Counted from the first letter of the stretch, positions 47,328-57,066 are shown. The stretch: 64,000 bases of DNA from Alteromonadaceae bacterium M269 (GCA_004353515.1 SMNZ01000002.1:620001-684000), one strand, 5' to 3'. The notes: generated from the sequence alone by a model not told the origin. Translations and numbers: made by a program.

Positions 47328-47631
47328 TTTACTTTTAAGCTGCTTTTGAACTCTGCTCGTAAGCCACTCCATAGCACTTTTCTTGTATTTCGCTAATATC
47401 ATTTAGAAATATAAGTATTACTAACAGATTCTGTTGAAGAGTGTTTTTTGTTCCCATTTTTCCCTTGTTTTTTAATTTGTTACATACTTTTTTACGAAAA
47501 TTTTATTAAGTTCAAATATTGATTTGATTTATTGTTTAAGTAAGACTAAGTATTAAATATCTAAGTTTTGTTTTTAACTTTGTTATCCGTTTTTGAAGAT
47601 TTATTTTATGTGAGTGAGGTACGTTTCCGAT
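47328..47631. other. AT-rich spacer upstream of the chemoreceptor gene
   Basis: About 300 bp, very AT-rich with several T-runs (near 47441-47480). No gene or clear hairpin was recognised; it should hold the chemoreceptor promoter. Confidence 0.5.
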
Positions 47632-49227
47632 ATGGATGACTGGAGTGTAAAGAAGAAGTTTAAAGTTTTATTAATTAGTCTTATTTCATTGTTGATTATT
47701 AATATTATCAGCATGATTGAGATTAATAAGACTGGCTATTTTACTTTTCTTGAAAGAGAGCATGGCATAGGGATTGAAACAATCCTTATTAATATAGGTC
47801 GATTAGAACGACTAGAAGAAGGGCAATCTTCAGCAGAAATACTGGATAAAAATAACAGTGACTTTCACGAACAGGGCATGATTCAGGGTGTTTCTTTTGC
47901 GAAGAAACAAGCTGAAGCCTGTTTAGATGCAGTTATTAGTATTGAAGTGATGCTGTTCAGGCTATTGGGTTTTGGTGAAGCTATTGATATTTGTGAAGCC
48001 GATATAATCGCTAATAATCAAATGATAAGTAAAATAAACGAATTCAAAGCGGGGAAAATTAATAAAGATGAATTTCTCACGCAAATACAACCTCCACTGA
48101 AAAAGCTACAATTCCATACAGACCGCTTTGCTGTTCTGATCCCTGAAATTAGGGAGTTTATGACAACACTCATTATTACAATGACAGTAGTTATGTCAAT
48201 TGCAATAATTGCAGCGTTTATTTATGTATTAAGAGATGTTCAAAACTCACTGAATTCATTAAATTCAGATGTTAAGACTATTGAGTCTACCAATGATTTA
48301 ACTAAGCCTATTTCTATTCTTAAGGAAGATGAAATTGGTCGAGTTGGCGGATCTTTTCAGAGTTTATTGTCGAACTTTTCAAATATCGTCAAAAATATTA
48401 TTTCATCCAACGCTGCGCTTGAGTCCGAGAGTCGAAAGCTCAAACAATTAGCAGAAAACTCAAATAATAGTGTTAGCGAACAATTTGAGAAGTCTGAGCA
48501 AGTGTTCTCGGCTATTGAACAAATGACGACGGCTATTCAGGAAGTTGCAGAAAATATTAATAAAGTTGCCAGTGAAGTTAATGATGTCGATGCATCTGCA
48601 AGCGAAGGACAAAAAGTTGTTAGTACAACAATAAACGATCTTAACAGCTTGGGGAGTGATGTTTCAGCTGCAGCCAATGTTGTTGACCAGTTAGCGACAA
48701 GTGGCGAAAAAGTCAGTAACGTCTTGGCTGTTATTACTCAGATTGCTGACCAAACAAACCTTTTAGCGTTGAATGCTGCGATAGAAGCAGCGAGAGCAGG
48801 AGAACATGGTAGGGGTTTTGCTGTGGTCTCTGACGAAGTTCGAACGCTAGCCAATAAAACACAAGAATCAACACAAGAAATTAGCGCGATTATTGCCGAC
48901 TTTAAATCTGGCTCTGAGGCTGCTGTTGCTGCAATGAAAAGAAGCCAGGAACAAGCCGAGTCAACCATTCAGAATGCTGATGGGGCAATCAATTCTCTTA
49001 ACCATATTGCTGATTTGTCCAGCAAAATAACGAATCACGCCAGTCAGGTTGCCGTTGCCGCAGAGCAGCAAACTCAGGTTCTGGAAGGTATAAATCAAAA
49101 TGTGTCTGTCTTGATGTCTTCTGCAGAAAAAGCAAAAGACATTGCTGTTCAGACACATGAAACTGCGCTCGTCGTTAGTGGCAGTGTTGATTCGATGAGC
49201 GATATGGTGAGCTCGTTTAAAGCATAA
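47632..49227 (+). CDS. Methyl-accepting chemotaxis protein
   Basis: Starting at ATG 47632 (531 residues; a GTG at 47614 is in frame). Topology: TM1 at about 10-28, a periplasmic sensor of about 140 residues with two Cys (EACLDAV, DICEAD), TM2 at about 180-203, a HAMP domain, and the cytoplasmic coiled-coil signalling domain with the hairpin tip [20 protein letters not shown] followed by [17 protein letters not shown]. It reports a chemical stimulus to CheA/CheW. The ligand is not evident. It lies 42 bp before a FadL-type porin gene and may be co-transcribed. Confidence 0.95.
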   Translation: MDDWSVKKKFKVLLISLISLLIINIISMIEINKTGYFTFLEREHGIGIETILINIGRLERLEEGQSSAEILDKNNSDFHEQGMIQGVSFAKKQAEACLDAVISIEVMLFRLLGFGEAIDICEADIIANNQMISKINEFKAGKINKDEFLTQIQPPLKKLQFHTDRFAVLIPEIREFMTTLIITMTVVMSIAIIAAFIYVLRDVQNSLNSLNSDVKTIESTNDLTKPISILKEDEIGRVGGSFQSLLSNFSNIVKNIISSNAALESESRKLKQLAENSNNSVSEQFEKSEQVFSAIEQMTTAIQEVAENINKVASEVNDVDASASEGQKVVSTTINDLNSLGSDVSAAANVVDQLATSGEKVSNVLAVITQIADQTNLLALNAAIEAARAGEHGRGFAVVSDEVRTLANKTQESTQEISAIIADFKSGSEAAVAAMKRSQEQAESTIQNADGAINSLNHIADLSSKITNHASQVAVAAEQQTQVLEGINQNVSVLMSSAEKAKDIAVQTHETALVVSGSVDSMSDMVSSFKA

Positions 49228-49269
49228 ACAATAAAACTGACCATTTGTGTCACTGAGAGGAAGGTTATC

Positions 49270-50460
49270 ATGCGTAAATTCGCCGGAATAATTGCGTTAA
49301 GTAGTTGCCCGTTTCTATCAATCGCAGGCCCTTGGGGAAATGATTTTGGCCTGTCTTATAATCCAGTCGCTGGAGGAATGGGGGCTGCGACTTATGCAAA
49401 CCCCTACACCACATCTTCTTCCGTTTTTGGTAATCCAGCAACGCTTATCAAATACACGCAAAAGCCAAGGAGCGTCACTTTTGGCGCTGCTTACGTCAAT
49501 ATCGATTTCAGGTTGAATCACGATGGTTTGATAACAGGAGCGCCTTTCAGTGGCAAGTCAGACACGGTTAATTTCTTAATCCCCAACGCGGCTGTAACGG
49601 CAAAAATTAGTGACGACGTTGTTATTGGTGGCGGGTTTGGTATCACTGCGGGTTTGGGAGCAGACTTTAGAAATGACACGCCTTTAAGCCCTGCGATTAA
49701 CTATATTGCTTTTGGTAATAACTTCTCTGTCGCTAAGAAACTTAACGACAATTGGAGTATCGGGGCAACAGCCACTATGGGCTTTGGTTTACTTGATGTC
49801 GGCCCTGTGCAATCTGCCGGAACAGTTAATGACATTGCGTTTAGGGGCACCATAGGTGTGTTATATGATAAAGACAACTTTTCTTTTTCTGCACATTACA
49901 CCACACCGTTGTCCTTTGAGTTTGAGAATGCTTTCTTAATCAGCGGTACTGAGTTTGGCAATGTTCCACTAGAGCAACCGCAAGAGGTCGTTCTTGGTAT
50001 TAGCTATCGTTTTGCAGAACATTGGGATTGGCAAGCTGCCTTATTATTTAAGAATTGGGGCAGTGCTGATGGCTATGAGGATATTTGGGAGAATCAGCAA
50101 GTTTTAACTTCTGGTTTTCAGTACAGTAAAGACAAATGGGCTTATCGCTTTGGATTCGGTATAACCAGTGATCTGCGTAAAGAGAATCTAGGAAGTACTT
50201 TCGCGGGTAATACGACTTTAGGCTTTGGTGGACAAACAATCCCACTTAACCCAGCAGTTGTTGAGTTTTTGCAGGCTTCTTTGGCGCCTTCTTTCTGGGA
50301 TTATCATGTTAGTTTTGGATTGGGTTACACTTTTAGCGAAGTGACTCAATTGGATGTATTTGTTGCACAAATCTTTGGTGATGAAGAAGAAATTAGTGTG
50401 AATAACCAAACTGATGTTGATTTTCTACAGCTAGGTGGTGGTTTTACCTGGCGTTTCTAA
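49270..50460 (+). CDS. FadL/TodX-type outer-membrane hydrophobic-substrate channel
   Basis: The 396-residue protein has a signal peptide (ending LSIA-G, about 19) and the FadL hatch region (GLSYNPVAGGMGAATYANP, SSVFGNPATLIKYT; the NPA motif), followed by alternating amphipathic strands and a terminal aromatic (FTWRF), as expected for a 14-strand barrel. FadL channels carry fatty acids or aromatic hydrocarbons across the outer membrane. AGGAAGG precedes the start. The adjacent chemoreceptor might sense the same kind of compound. A bidirectional terminator follows. Confidence 0.88.
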   Translation: MRKFAGIIALSSCPFLSIAGPWGNDFGLSYNPVAGGMGAATYANPYTTSSSVFGNPATLIKYTQKPRSVTFGAAYVNIDFRLNHDGLITGAPFSGKSDTVNFLIPNAAVTAKISDDVVIGGGFGITAGLGADFRNDTPLSPAINYIAFGNNFSVAKKLNDNWSIGATATMGFGLLDVGPVQSAGTVNDIAFRGTIGVLYDKDNFSFSAHYTTPLSFEFENAFLISGTEFGNVPLEQPQEVVLGISYRFAEHWDWQAALLFKNWGSADGYEDIWENQQVLTSGFQYSKDKWAYRFGFGITSDLRKENLGSTFAGNTTLGFGGQTIPLNPAVVEFLQASLAPSFWDYHVSFGLGYTFSEVTQLDVFVAQIFGDEEEISVNNQTDVDFLQLGGGFTWRF

Positions 50461-50480
50461 TAGCCGAATTAGCTTGAGTG

Positions 50481-50509
50481 AAAAAAGCCCAGATAACCTG
50501 GGCTTTTTT
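50481..50509. terminator. Bidirectional rho-independent terminator
   Basis: AAAAAAGCCCAG, 5-base loop, CTGGGCTTTTTT. Serves the FadL gene on plus and the VOC gene on minus. Confidence 0.93.
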
Positions 50510-50513
50510 GTAC

Positions 50514-50885
50514 TTATAAACTCATTTCATAGAAACAAAGTTTGTTGCCGTCTGCATCGCGTACATAAGCGCCGTAGAAAAAATCTGTTCTTTGTCCTGG
50601 TTCACCTTCGTCTGTTGCACCAAGCTCAATCGCTTTGTTGTATAACCTAGCGACGCCTTCTTTATCGCCACCGGAGAAAGACATCATTGTGCCGTTTCCT
50701 GGGTGTGGATCTTCTTTGTCGTAGGGGATACAAATAGCTAGCATAGGAGCATCAGCTGATGTGCCGTAAAATTTAATACGGTCCATACCCATTAATTGTT
50801 TTGCACCTAACTCACCTAGTAGCGCATTATAAAAAGCCTCGGCTTTCGCCATATCGGTTACACCAATTGTTGCGTATCCAAGCAT
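50514..50885 (-). CDS. VOC (glyoxalase/bleomycin-resistance) superfamily protein
   Basis: The ATG at 50885 (GGAG nine bases upstream) gives MLGYATIGVTDMAKAEAFYN, the usual VOC opening; a longer start at 50900 is unlikely. The 123-residue protein is one betaalphabetabetabeta pair with FFYGAYVRDADGNKLCFYEM at the C-terminus (metal-site Glu). Typical small VOC protein of unknown substrate. Stop overlaps the terminator region. Confidence 0.85.
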   Translation of the reverse strand: MLGYATIGVTDMAKAEAFYNALLGELGAKQLMGMDRIKFYGTSADAPMLAICIPYDKEDPHPGNGTMMSFSGGDKEGVARLYNKAIELGATDEGEPGQRTDFFYGAYVRDADGNKLCFYEMSL

Positions 50886-51102
50886 CGCAATATTCTCCAA
50901 GTCAAAAAGTTAAAAGACATTGTGTCCAATGATAGTGTCGCGAATTAATAGCACACAAAAGTGACTTTGTAACCTCTGTGAGATACTTGTTATATCTATT
51001 GCGTTAGATTGATAAAAAAACGCACTGAAAGCCTTGTATTATCTGCATATCGCCCCATTCTATGGTTTGACTATAAATTGCTCGAAAAGTAAAATTTAAC
51101 CT

Positions 51103-51684
51103 ATGAAAACACTCGACTTTACATTTCAGTTTTTAGGTAACAACACAGCGGTTGATTTTGCTAATTCCCAGGTACTAGTTCGCAGTCCTTTCTTTGTCTC
51201 TATGGAAGCAACTAATGAGGTATTAACCTGGATAGAGCAGGCTGGTTTAACTGTTGACGTTGCTGACTTGGATGCCAATCTGCACAAGGTGACTGAATTT
51301 AGAAATGGGTTAAAAGCTATATTTGCTGCTTGTATTGATGAGCAAGAGCCAAAACCTAAACATATTGCATTGCTTAACCGTTACCTTCCTGCGTATTCTC
51401 AGCGCAAGGAAGTTAAGTTTAATCAAGGACAATTTGTTTTGGATGAGGTTCAACATCCGTTTTCAGTTGATGAGTTTCTTGGTTTTCTCGCCCATGAAGC
51501 TGCTACTTTATTAGCGTCGCCACAAGTCCTTAAATTAAAACGCTGTAGTAACGAAAAGTGCATTTTGATCTATGTCGATAAGTCAAAATCAGGACGTCGT
51601 CGCTGGTGTAGCATGGAGATCTGCGGTAATCGAGCGAAGGCTGCTAACCACTATCATAATTCCAAACAAGCGAAAGCTGGTTAA
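51103..51684 (+). CDS. CGNR zinc-finger (ABATE domain) transcription regulator
   Basis: The 193-residue protein has an N-terminal ABATE helical domain (QFLGNNTAVDFANSQ) and the C-terminal CGNR zinc finger: KRCSNEKCILIYVDKSK, RRRWCSMEICGNRAKAANHY (four Cys). These proteins are thought to be ligand-responsive stress regulators. It stands divergent from the VOC gene across about 200 bp, so that gene is a plausible target. A terminator follows. Confidence 0.9.
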   Translation: MKTLDFTFQFLGNNTAVDFANSQVLVRSPFFVSMEATNEVLTWIEQAGLTVDVADLDANLHKVTEFRNGLKAIFAACIDEQEPKPKHIALLNRYLPAYSQRKEVKFNQGQFVLDEVQHPFSVDEFLGFLAHEAATLLASPQVLKLKRCSNEKCILIYVDKSKSGRRRWCSMEICGNRAKAANHYHNSKQAKAG

Positions 51685-51695
51685 GTTGAAGTAAT

Positions 51696-51725
51696 AAAAA
51701 AGAGCAAGACAAGCTTGCTCTTTTT
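51696..51725. terminator. Bidirectional rho-independent terminator
   Basis: AAAAAAGAGCAAG, 5-base loop, CTTGCTCTTTTT, between the convergent CGNR regulator and the alpha/beta hydrolase. Confidence 0.92.
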
Positions 51726-51752
51726 AAGTCGTTAGGTGTTTAGAGCATGTTG

Positions 51753-52706
51753 TTATCTAACACGCTTATTCAAGAATTTACGCATTTTTGCGGTAATAAA
51801 TTCGTGCTCTTCTTCTAACGCGAAATGTCCTGTATCAAGTAGATAATACTCAATATCTTTGACATCACGCTTGTATCCCTCTGCACCAGGGACGGGGAAG
51901 AAAGCATCATTTTTACCCCAAACTACCAATACTGGCGGCTGACGATCACGCAAGTACTTTTGCCATACAGGGTAGCGCTTTATATTATTTTGATAGTCAT
52001 AGAAAAGATCTAAATATATTCTGTGTTGTCCAGGGCGGTTGGCGATGGCGTGATCGAGTACCCAGTTGTCCGGAAGAATAGACTCTGGGTTACGGGTACC
52101 GTGAGTGTACTGCCACTTAAAGCCTTCAAAAGAGAATACATTCTCAATGATTGTTTTTTCCCATTTCGCAGACTTATCACCCCAATAGTTAATTACTGGG
52201 CCCCATCCAGGTTTGTTGATCCCCTCTTCATAGGCATTACCGTTCTGAGTAATGATTGCTTGAACTTTTTCGGGATTTTTTAGCGCTAGCCTAAAACCTA
52301 TCGGGGCACCGTAATCCTGAATCATCATTGAATACTGTTTTAAGCCTCGTTGACCTAAAAACTTGTTAACGTACTTAGCCAGGTTATCGAAGGTGTAGTC
52401 GAATGAACCTTCTGCAGGCACCTCGCTATTTCCAAATGCCGGGTAATCAGGCGCAATCAAGTAAAACTCATCTGAAAGTTCTTCTAATACCTCACGATAT
52501 TGGTGTGATGAAGAAGGGAAGCCATGCAGCAACACTAGTGTAGGGTTCTTTGGATCACCTGCTTCGCGGTAAAACATCTTAATACCATCGACACTTTCGT
52601 AACCATATCTCACCTCAGTGAGATCTCTTGTCTCTGCATTGGCGATAGTCGATAACGTTGCAAGTGCCCCAAAAATGGAAGCAAATACCAGCTTTCTTAT
52701 ATTCAT
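51753..52706 (-). CDS. Exported alpha/beta hydrolase, haloalkane dehalogenase/epoxide hydrolase-like
   Basis: A signal peptide (ending STIANA, about residue 24) precedes an alpha/beta hydrolase with HGFPSSSHQYRE, an Asp nucleophile in MMIQDYGAPIGFRLA, the acid in VWGKNDAFFP and His in DTGHFALEE. The Asp rather than Ser nucleophile places it with dehalogenases and epoxide hydrolases. Export of such an enzyme to the periplasm is seen in related families. The substrate is unknown. Confidence 0.85.
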   Translation of the reverse strand: MNIRKLVFASIFGALATLSTIANAETRDLTEVRYGYESVDGIKMFYREAGDPKNPTLVLLHGFPSSSHQYREVLEELSDEFYLIAPDYPAFGNSEVPAEGSFDYTFDNLAKYVNKFLGQRGLKQYSMMIQDYGAPIGFRLALKNPEKVQAIITQNGNAYEEGINKPGWGPVINYWGDKSAKWEKTIIENVFSFEGFKWQYTHGTRNPESILPDNWVLDHAIANRPGQHRIYLDLFYDYQNNIKRYPVWQKYLRDRQPPVLVVWGKNDAFFPVPGAEGYKRDVKDIEYYLLDTGHFALEEEHEFITAKMRKFLNKRVR

Positions 52707-53124
52707 AAAACAACCTCTTTAACCGTTAAAAATTAATTTATGGGGTTATTCTTTCATGTGTTTGTATAACCTGTAAAGTTTATTTTATATGGTTATTCTT
52801 GTGGGCGGGTTTAAGCTGTTGAAAAATAAAGGAATAAAATTGTAGAAGGCACACGAAGCCTGTTGAGTTGCTTTTAGATAGGCCTAAAGTGGCGTTTAGG
52901 GAGATAAAAAGTTAGTGATTTATAGAGACAAAGTGCTTAGCAATTGTCTGAATTGGGCCGAAACAAGACGAACTCGAACGCCTTTTCAAGGGCTTTGTTT
53001 GTATACCCATACTACCTCAAGACAATTTAACGTAGCACCAATCATTTTAACTCAGCCCTTTGGGAGCTTCACAGTGCTTCCACTTCTTCGTTGCACTGAC
53101 TTGAAAGGTGGCTACATTCCTGTA
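52707..53124. other. Spacer with two-part inverted repeat
   Basis: No convincing gene; an 79-codon frame at 52915 lacks a ribosome site. TACCCATACTACCTCAA (53004-53020) is an exact inverted match to 53174-53190 in the next gene, and CACAGTGCTT (53070-53079 region) pairs with AAGCACTGTG at 53145-53154. So the region folds back on the end of the neighbouring gene. Confidence 0.55.
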
Positions 53125-53460
53125 TCAGTGCGCCTTGTATTGAAAGCACTGTGATAGCTCTGAAATTAGCGTTTTGAGGTAGTATGGGTATTTGAGATAG
53201 CTGGGTTCACAGGTGTTGTTAAAGCTAGCTATTCTAGCTGCGGAGTGCGCCATAATTAAATTGCGAAGTTCAGTTTTGGTGATTAGATCAAGCTGGTAAC
53301 AAGGCCAAGCTTCTTTACCACTAACGCCGCCGCATACACCATCAAACAAGACATAATTAACGAGAGAGGTTGATTCTTCTTGTGTTAGAGGTTTGCAATT
53401 CATAGCGTCGGCCATAAGTGATATGGCTTGATGCAGTTGTTCGATATTAGGTGAAGACAT
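53125..53460 (-). CDS. Unassigned small protein coupled to a GNAT gene
   Basis: The 111-residue protein is not recognised. It has five Cys (NCKPL, GVCGGV, WPCYQL, NTCEPS, SQCFQ) and no signal or TM. Its ATG follows the stop of the upstream GNAT gene directly (TAAATG), so translation is coupled. The 3' end lies in an inverted repeat with the following spacer. Real by coupling, function unknown. Confidence 0.6.
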   Translation of the reverse strand: MSSPNIEQLHQAISLMADAMNCKPLTQEESTSLVNYVLFDGVCGGVSGKEAWPCYQLDLITKTELRNLIMAHSAARIASFNNTCEPSYLKYPYYLKTLISELSQCFQYKAH

Positions 53461-53895
53461 TTATTTAAGCTGCATGTGGATTAGTGGAAAAGGGTTACCT
53501 TGTCCATCAAGGTCTGAACGGCCTACCGAAACAAACCCCACACGATAGTAAAACTCGATAGCCCCGGGGTTTTGTTCGTTCACATCCACTTTGGTTGCCG
53601 ATAGCTGTTGTATGGCATATGTGATAAGAGTGCGGCCTATACCTCGACCGAAGTGGTGGGGTGAAACAAAGAGTATCTCGATATTGTTGTCAGCTACGCC
53701 AATAAAACCGCTTATCGTTTGATCATCGGCTTTAACACAACGCAGGTTCACAGCATCGAAATAGTGATCCAAAATTAAAGGCTTAAGTTCCGCAATATGT
53801 GCTTCAGATAAAAAGTGATGAGTTGCTCTTACTGAAGATTCCCAAACAGCAATAAGCTCTTGATAATCGTTTTTTGTTACTTCCTGAATCGTCAT
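53461..53895 (-). CDS. GNAT N-acetyltransferase
   Basis: The 144-residue protein has a GNAT fold: WESSVRATHHFLSEAHI at the N-terminus, LFVSPHHFGRGIGRTLITYAI (acetyl-CoA P-loop, motif A) and NPGAIEFYYRVGFVSVGRSD (motif B). The THHFL opening is shared with YjaB-like acetyltransferases. It is the first gene of a two-gene unit with the small protein downstream. Substrate unknown. Confidence 0.88.
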   Translation of the reverse strand: MTIQEVTKNDYQELIAVWESSVRATHHFLSEAHIAELKPLILDHYFDAVNLRCVKADDQTISGFIGVADNNIEILFVSPHHFGRGIGRTLITYAIQQLSATKVDVNEQNPGAIEFYYRVGFVSVGRSDLDGQGNPFPLIHMQLK

Positions 53896-54413
53896 ATTTT
53901 TCCTTAAAGGTTTTGTAGAACGATGAGTTCATAGAATCCAGACTATATAGTAACGCCATAATGTTAATTCTCTAATGATGTTTTGAGCGTATTAATTGGT
54001 AGGGTCTGTTTATCTTGGCTGTATAGATTTTGTTCTAAACAAAGGCTTTTTGATCAAGGCGTGGACTTGCAGGCTGATAGATATCAGTCAAAAGTCTGCA
54101 ACAAAGAGCAGAATGCCTTTATGACGAATCCTTCAGACAGCGTTTGTTTGTTATTTATGCGGCATCAGAATCTTTTCTTGTACGACTGCAAGGATGCAGG
54201 AGGTAGAGCGAAGCATGATGCCAGAGCCGAGATGGCTACACAACGCAGCCTCTTCTTTGCCTAAATAACAAACAACTCGCTGCAAAACTTTACAGCCAAG
54301 ATAAACAGACCCTAGCTTTGTCGTTATTATTGTATTCAGTTAATGCATCGGTTTTAGTACTGTGTAAGATGTAACGCGCTCTAATCACTAAATTTAGCCT
54401 AGGAGTTTGTGCA
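53896..54413. other. Intergenic region holding the complete MITE-like element
   Basis: The region between the divergent GNAT and flavin-reductase genes holds the MITE-like element (54000-54314) described separately, and about 100 bp on each side with promoters. The element contains a 93-codon frame without ribosome site or domain, which I do not call. Confidence 0.6.
54000..54314. mobile_element. MITE-like element with 24-bp perfect terminal inverted repeats
   Basis: The termini are exact inverted copies of 24 bp (54000-54023 and 54291-54314), beginning TAGGGTCTGTTTATCTTGG. If the outer TA is target duplication, the element is about 311 bp with TA flanks, as for Tc1/mariner-IS630-type transposons. 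It encodes no transposase and a related half copy lies at 11731-11878. It is probably mobilised by a transposase elsewhere. Confidence 0.85.
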
Positions 54414-55037
54414 TTGTCTGAAAACCACTTTTATGAGCCTAAGAACGGGCACGGCCTTAAACATGATCCATTTAACGCAATTATTGCACCCAGGCCCATC
54501 GGTTGGATCTCATCACAGGATGACTCCGGTGTTCTCAATTTGGCTCCATACAGTTTCTTTAATGCACTTAATTACACACCACCAATCATAGGTTTTTCGA
54601 GCCAGGGCTATAAAGATTCGATTCGAAATATTGAAGCAACAGGGGAGTTCTGTTGGAACCTGGTAACCCAATCATTAGTTGGTGCTATGAATCAAACAAG
54701 TGCGTCTTTAGAAGCTGATGTTGATGAGTTTGCTTTTGCTGATCTTGAAACTGTTGCTTCAACTTTGGTGAAACCGCCAAGAGTTAAAATGAGCCCGGTG
54801 AGTATGGAGTGTCGTTTGAGCCAAATCGTTCAGTTAAAAAGTGCAAGCGGTGAACTCTGTGACAGTTGGTTAGTGATGGGAGAAGTTGTTGGTGTTCACA
54901 TTAATCAATCAGTCATTGAAGATGGCGTATATAGCACTGTATCTGCTGAGCCAATTATGAGAGGTGGCGGGGCAGGTGATTACTACACCATTAATGAACA
55001 GAATAAGTTTCAACTTATCCGGCCAAGTGTGAAATAA
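54414..55037 (+). CDS. Flavin reductase-like FMN-binding split-barrel protein
   Basis: The start is TTG at 54414, supported by AGGAG eight bases upstream and by the conserved N-terminus (FYEPKNGHGLKHDPFNAIIA). The 207-residue protein has IAPRPIGWISSQD, NLAPYSFFNALNYTPP and EFCWNLVTQSLVGAMNQTS, the flavin-reductase/DIM6-type split barrel. It may supply reduced flavin to the monooxygenase 7 bp downstream. Good operon evidence; partner inferred. Confidence 0.88.
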   Translation: MSENHFYEPKNGHGLKHDPFNAIIAPRPIGWISSQDDSGVLNLAPYSFFNALNYTPPIIGFSSQGYKDSIRNIEATGEFCWNLVTQSLVGAMNQTSASLEADVDEFAFADLETVASTLVKPPRVKMSPVSMECRLSQIVQLKSASGELCDSWLVMGEVVGVHINQSVIEDGVYSTVSAEPIMRGGGAGDYYTINEQNKFQLIRPSVK

Positions 55038-55044
55038 GCGTTTT

Positions 55045-56508
55045 ATGAGTTCACGTCACTACTCGGTCATTATTATCGGAAGTGGGTTTGGGGGACAATG
55101 TGCTGCCATTAATTTGCTGAAAGAGGGAATAAGCGACTTTGTTATCCTAGAACGTCGTTCTTTTACTGGGGGAACTTGGGTTCAGAACAGCTATCCAGGG
55201 GCTGCTGTCGATGTGCAATCTCCGCTCTATTCTTTTTCCTTTGAGCCATACGATTGGACTCAACTGTTTGCTGAACGAGATGAATTAAAAGCTTATACCG
55301 AGTCTATTTTAACCAAGTATGGATTAACTGAAAAAACGCTGACTGACATGAATGTCGACCAAGCTAAGTGGGATGAAAAAGAGGCCAGATGGAAAATTAC
55401 GGTCAATCAAAGTGAAACGCTGACAGCGCAATTTGTTATTAATGCGACTGGACCACTCAGTAAACCAATTATCCCTAACTTCCCGGGTAAAGAAAACTTT
55501 AAGGGGCCCTCTTTTCATACGAATAATTGGAACCATGATGTTGACTACGGAAATAAAAAAGTAGCCATTATTGGTAGTGGTGCGAGTGCGGCTCAGGTTA
55601 TTCCAACTATTGCAGATAAAGTCGAACACTTGCACGTCTTTCAGCGCACACCGCACTGGGTTTTGCCTCGACCCGACTATGTTTTCAAAGGCTGGCAACG
55701 AAAGCTGTTACGTAAAAAGTGGATTTATCACGCGTTACGTAAAGCCATATATTGGGCGTTAGAGTTTCGTATGATTGGGTTTAAATATACAGATTCTGTG
55801 CTGCACTTGTTAGGTACTCGTCCCGCAAGAAAACTACTTGAAAAACAAGTGCCAGACCCTCAAGTGAGAGCAAAGTTAACACCTGATTTCACCATAGGTT
55901 GTAAGCGAATACTCGTATCCAATACCTTATATCCGGCGTTATCGAGAGAGAATGTGTCATTACATGATAAGCATGATGGCATTGCTAGGATCCATGAGAA
56001 TAGTATTGAAACTGCTCAGGGTGAGAAACTTGATGTCGATATTATTGTCTATTCCACGGGTTATGACGCGACTGATGGGTTGATTTCTTATGAGGTTATT
56101 GGTCGTGATGGCGAACGTATCAGTGAGTTTTGGGATGATTATCCGCGAGCTTACTTAGGTACCTGTATGCCGAAGTTTCCGAACTTTTTTGTAGTAACTG
56201 GGCCAAATACCGGTATTGGGCATACCTCGGCTATTTTTGTTATCGAATCACAAGTTAAATATGTCATCAACAGTATTAATCGCGTTCGGGAAAGTGGTAA
56301 GCAACAAATAGAAGTATTAGCTGAAGCCGAGCAGCACTACACAGATAAGCTCCACCAAGAGATGGAGAAAACGGTTTGGCATACTGGTGGATGCAATAGT
56401 TGGTACAAGAGTAAGAGTGGAAAGGTGATTGCTATGTATCCAGGGTTTAGCTTCACTTACCGTTATATGTGCAAGAGATTTAAAGATAAGCATCACCAGC
56501 TTCAATAG
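55045..56508 (+). CDS. Flavin-containing Baeyer-Villiger-type monooxygenase
   Basis: The 487-residue protein has the FAD Rossmann motif GSGFGGQCAAI, GGTWVQNSYPGAAVDVQS, the NADPH Rossmann GSGASAAQ, and the BVMO fingerprint FxGxxxHxxxW as FKGPSFHTNNW. Such enzymes oxidise ketones to esters or lactones. It lies between the flavin reductase (7 bp) and cytochrome b561 (8 bp) genes in one operon. Substrate unknown. Confidence 0.92.
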   Translation: MSSRHYSVIIIGSGFGGQCAAINLLKEGISDFVILERRSFTGGTWVQNSYPGAAVDVQSPLYSFSFEPYDWTQLFAERDELKAYTESILTKYGLTEKTLTDMNVDQAKWDEKEARWKITVNQSETLTAQFVINATGPLSKPIIPNFPGKENFKGPSFHTNNWNHDVDYGNKKVAIIGSGASAAQVIPTIADKVEHLHVFQRTPHWVLPRPDYVFKGWQRKLLRKKWIYHALRKAIYWALEFRMIGFKYTDSVLHLLGTRPARKLLEKQVPDPQVRAKLTPDFTIGCKRILVSNTLYPALSRENVSLHDKHDGIARIHENSIETAQGEKLDVDIIVYSTGYDATDGLISYEVIGRDGERISEFWDDYPRAYLGTCMPKFPNFFVVTGPNTGIGHTSAIFVIESQVKYVINSINRVRESGKQQIEVLAEAEQHYTDKLHQEMEKTVWHTGGCNSWYKSKSGKVIAMYPGFSFTYRYMCKRFKDKHHQLQ

Positions 56509-56516
56509 GAAAATAC

Positions 56517-57062
56517 ATGGGATTAAAAAATAATTCTGAGCGTTATGGTTGGCTCAGTATCGCTTTACATTGGATAATGGCATTAGCTGTGTTTGGCTTA
56601 TTTGGATTGGGTTACTGGATGGTTGATCTCGACTATTACAGTGAATGGTATCGTCGAGCCCCTTCGTTGCATAAATCAATAGGTATCACCTTAATCGCAC
56701 TTTGGATTTTTAGAGTATTTTGGCGAGTTATTCAACAATCCCCCAAGTCATTAGACACACATAAGCCATGGGAGCGAAAGGTATCGAAGCTAACCCATTT
56801 ATTGCTTTATGTTTTGATGCTGACCATTATGATATCCGGCTATCTGATTTCTACAGCTGATGGTCGGGGTATCGAGGTTTTTAATTTGTTTACGCTCCCT
56901 TCTTTAGGAGAGTTAGTGACGAATCAAGAAGACGTAGCTGGCGAAATTCATGAAGTGCTGGCTTACATTATTTTAGGAGTAGCAATACTGCATGCCCTTG
57001 CTGCCTTAAAACACCATTTTATAGATAAAGACCAAACGTTAATTCGCATTTTACGGAGATAA
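56517..57062 (+). CDS. Cytochrome b561 (CybB-like, diheme membrane)
   Basis: The 181-residue integral protein has four TM helices. Histidine ligands are seen in LSIALHWIMA, PSLHKSIG, VSKLTHLLLYV, HEVLAYI and AILHALAAL. It matches the prokaryotic cytochrome b561 family and moves electrons in the inner membrane. It sits between the monooxygenase and YceI genes, and YceI is often paired with b561. Confidence 0.92.
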   Translation: MGLKNNSERYGWLSIALHWIMALAVFGLFGLGYWMVDLDYYSEWYRRAPSLHKSIGITLIALWIFRVFWRVIQQSPKSLDTHKPWERKVSKLTHLLLYVLMLTIMISGYLISTADGRGIEVFNLFTLPSLGELVTNQEDVAGEIHEVLAYIILGVAILHALAALKHHFIDKDQTLIRILRR

Positions 57063-57066
57063 AAAT

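Noticed and set aside
52915-53154. 79-codon frame as a gene
   Set aside because: No ribosome site, no domain, low-complexity composition, and it overlaps the inverted repeat.
53983-54264. 93-codon frame inside the MITE-like element as a gene or transposase
   Set aside because: Far too short for a transposase, no DDE or HTH features; it is incidental to the repeat.
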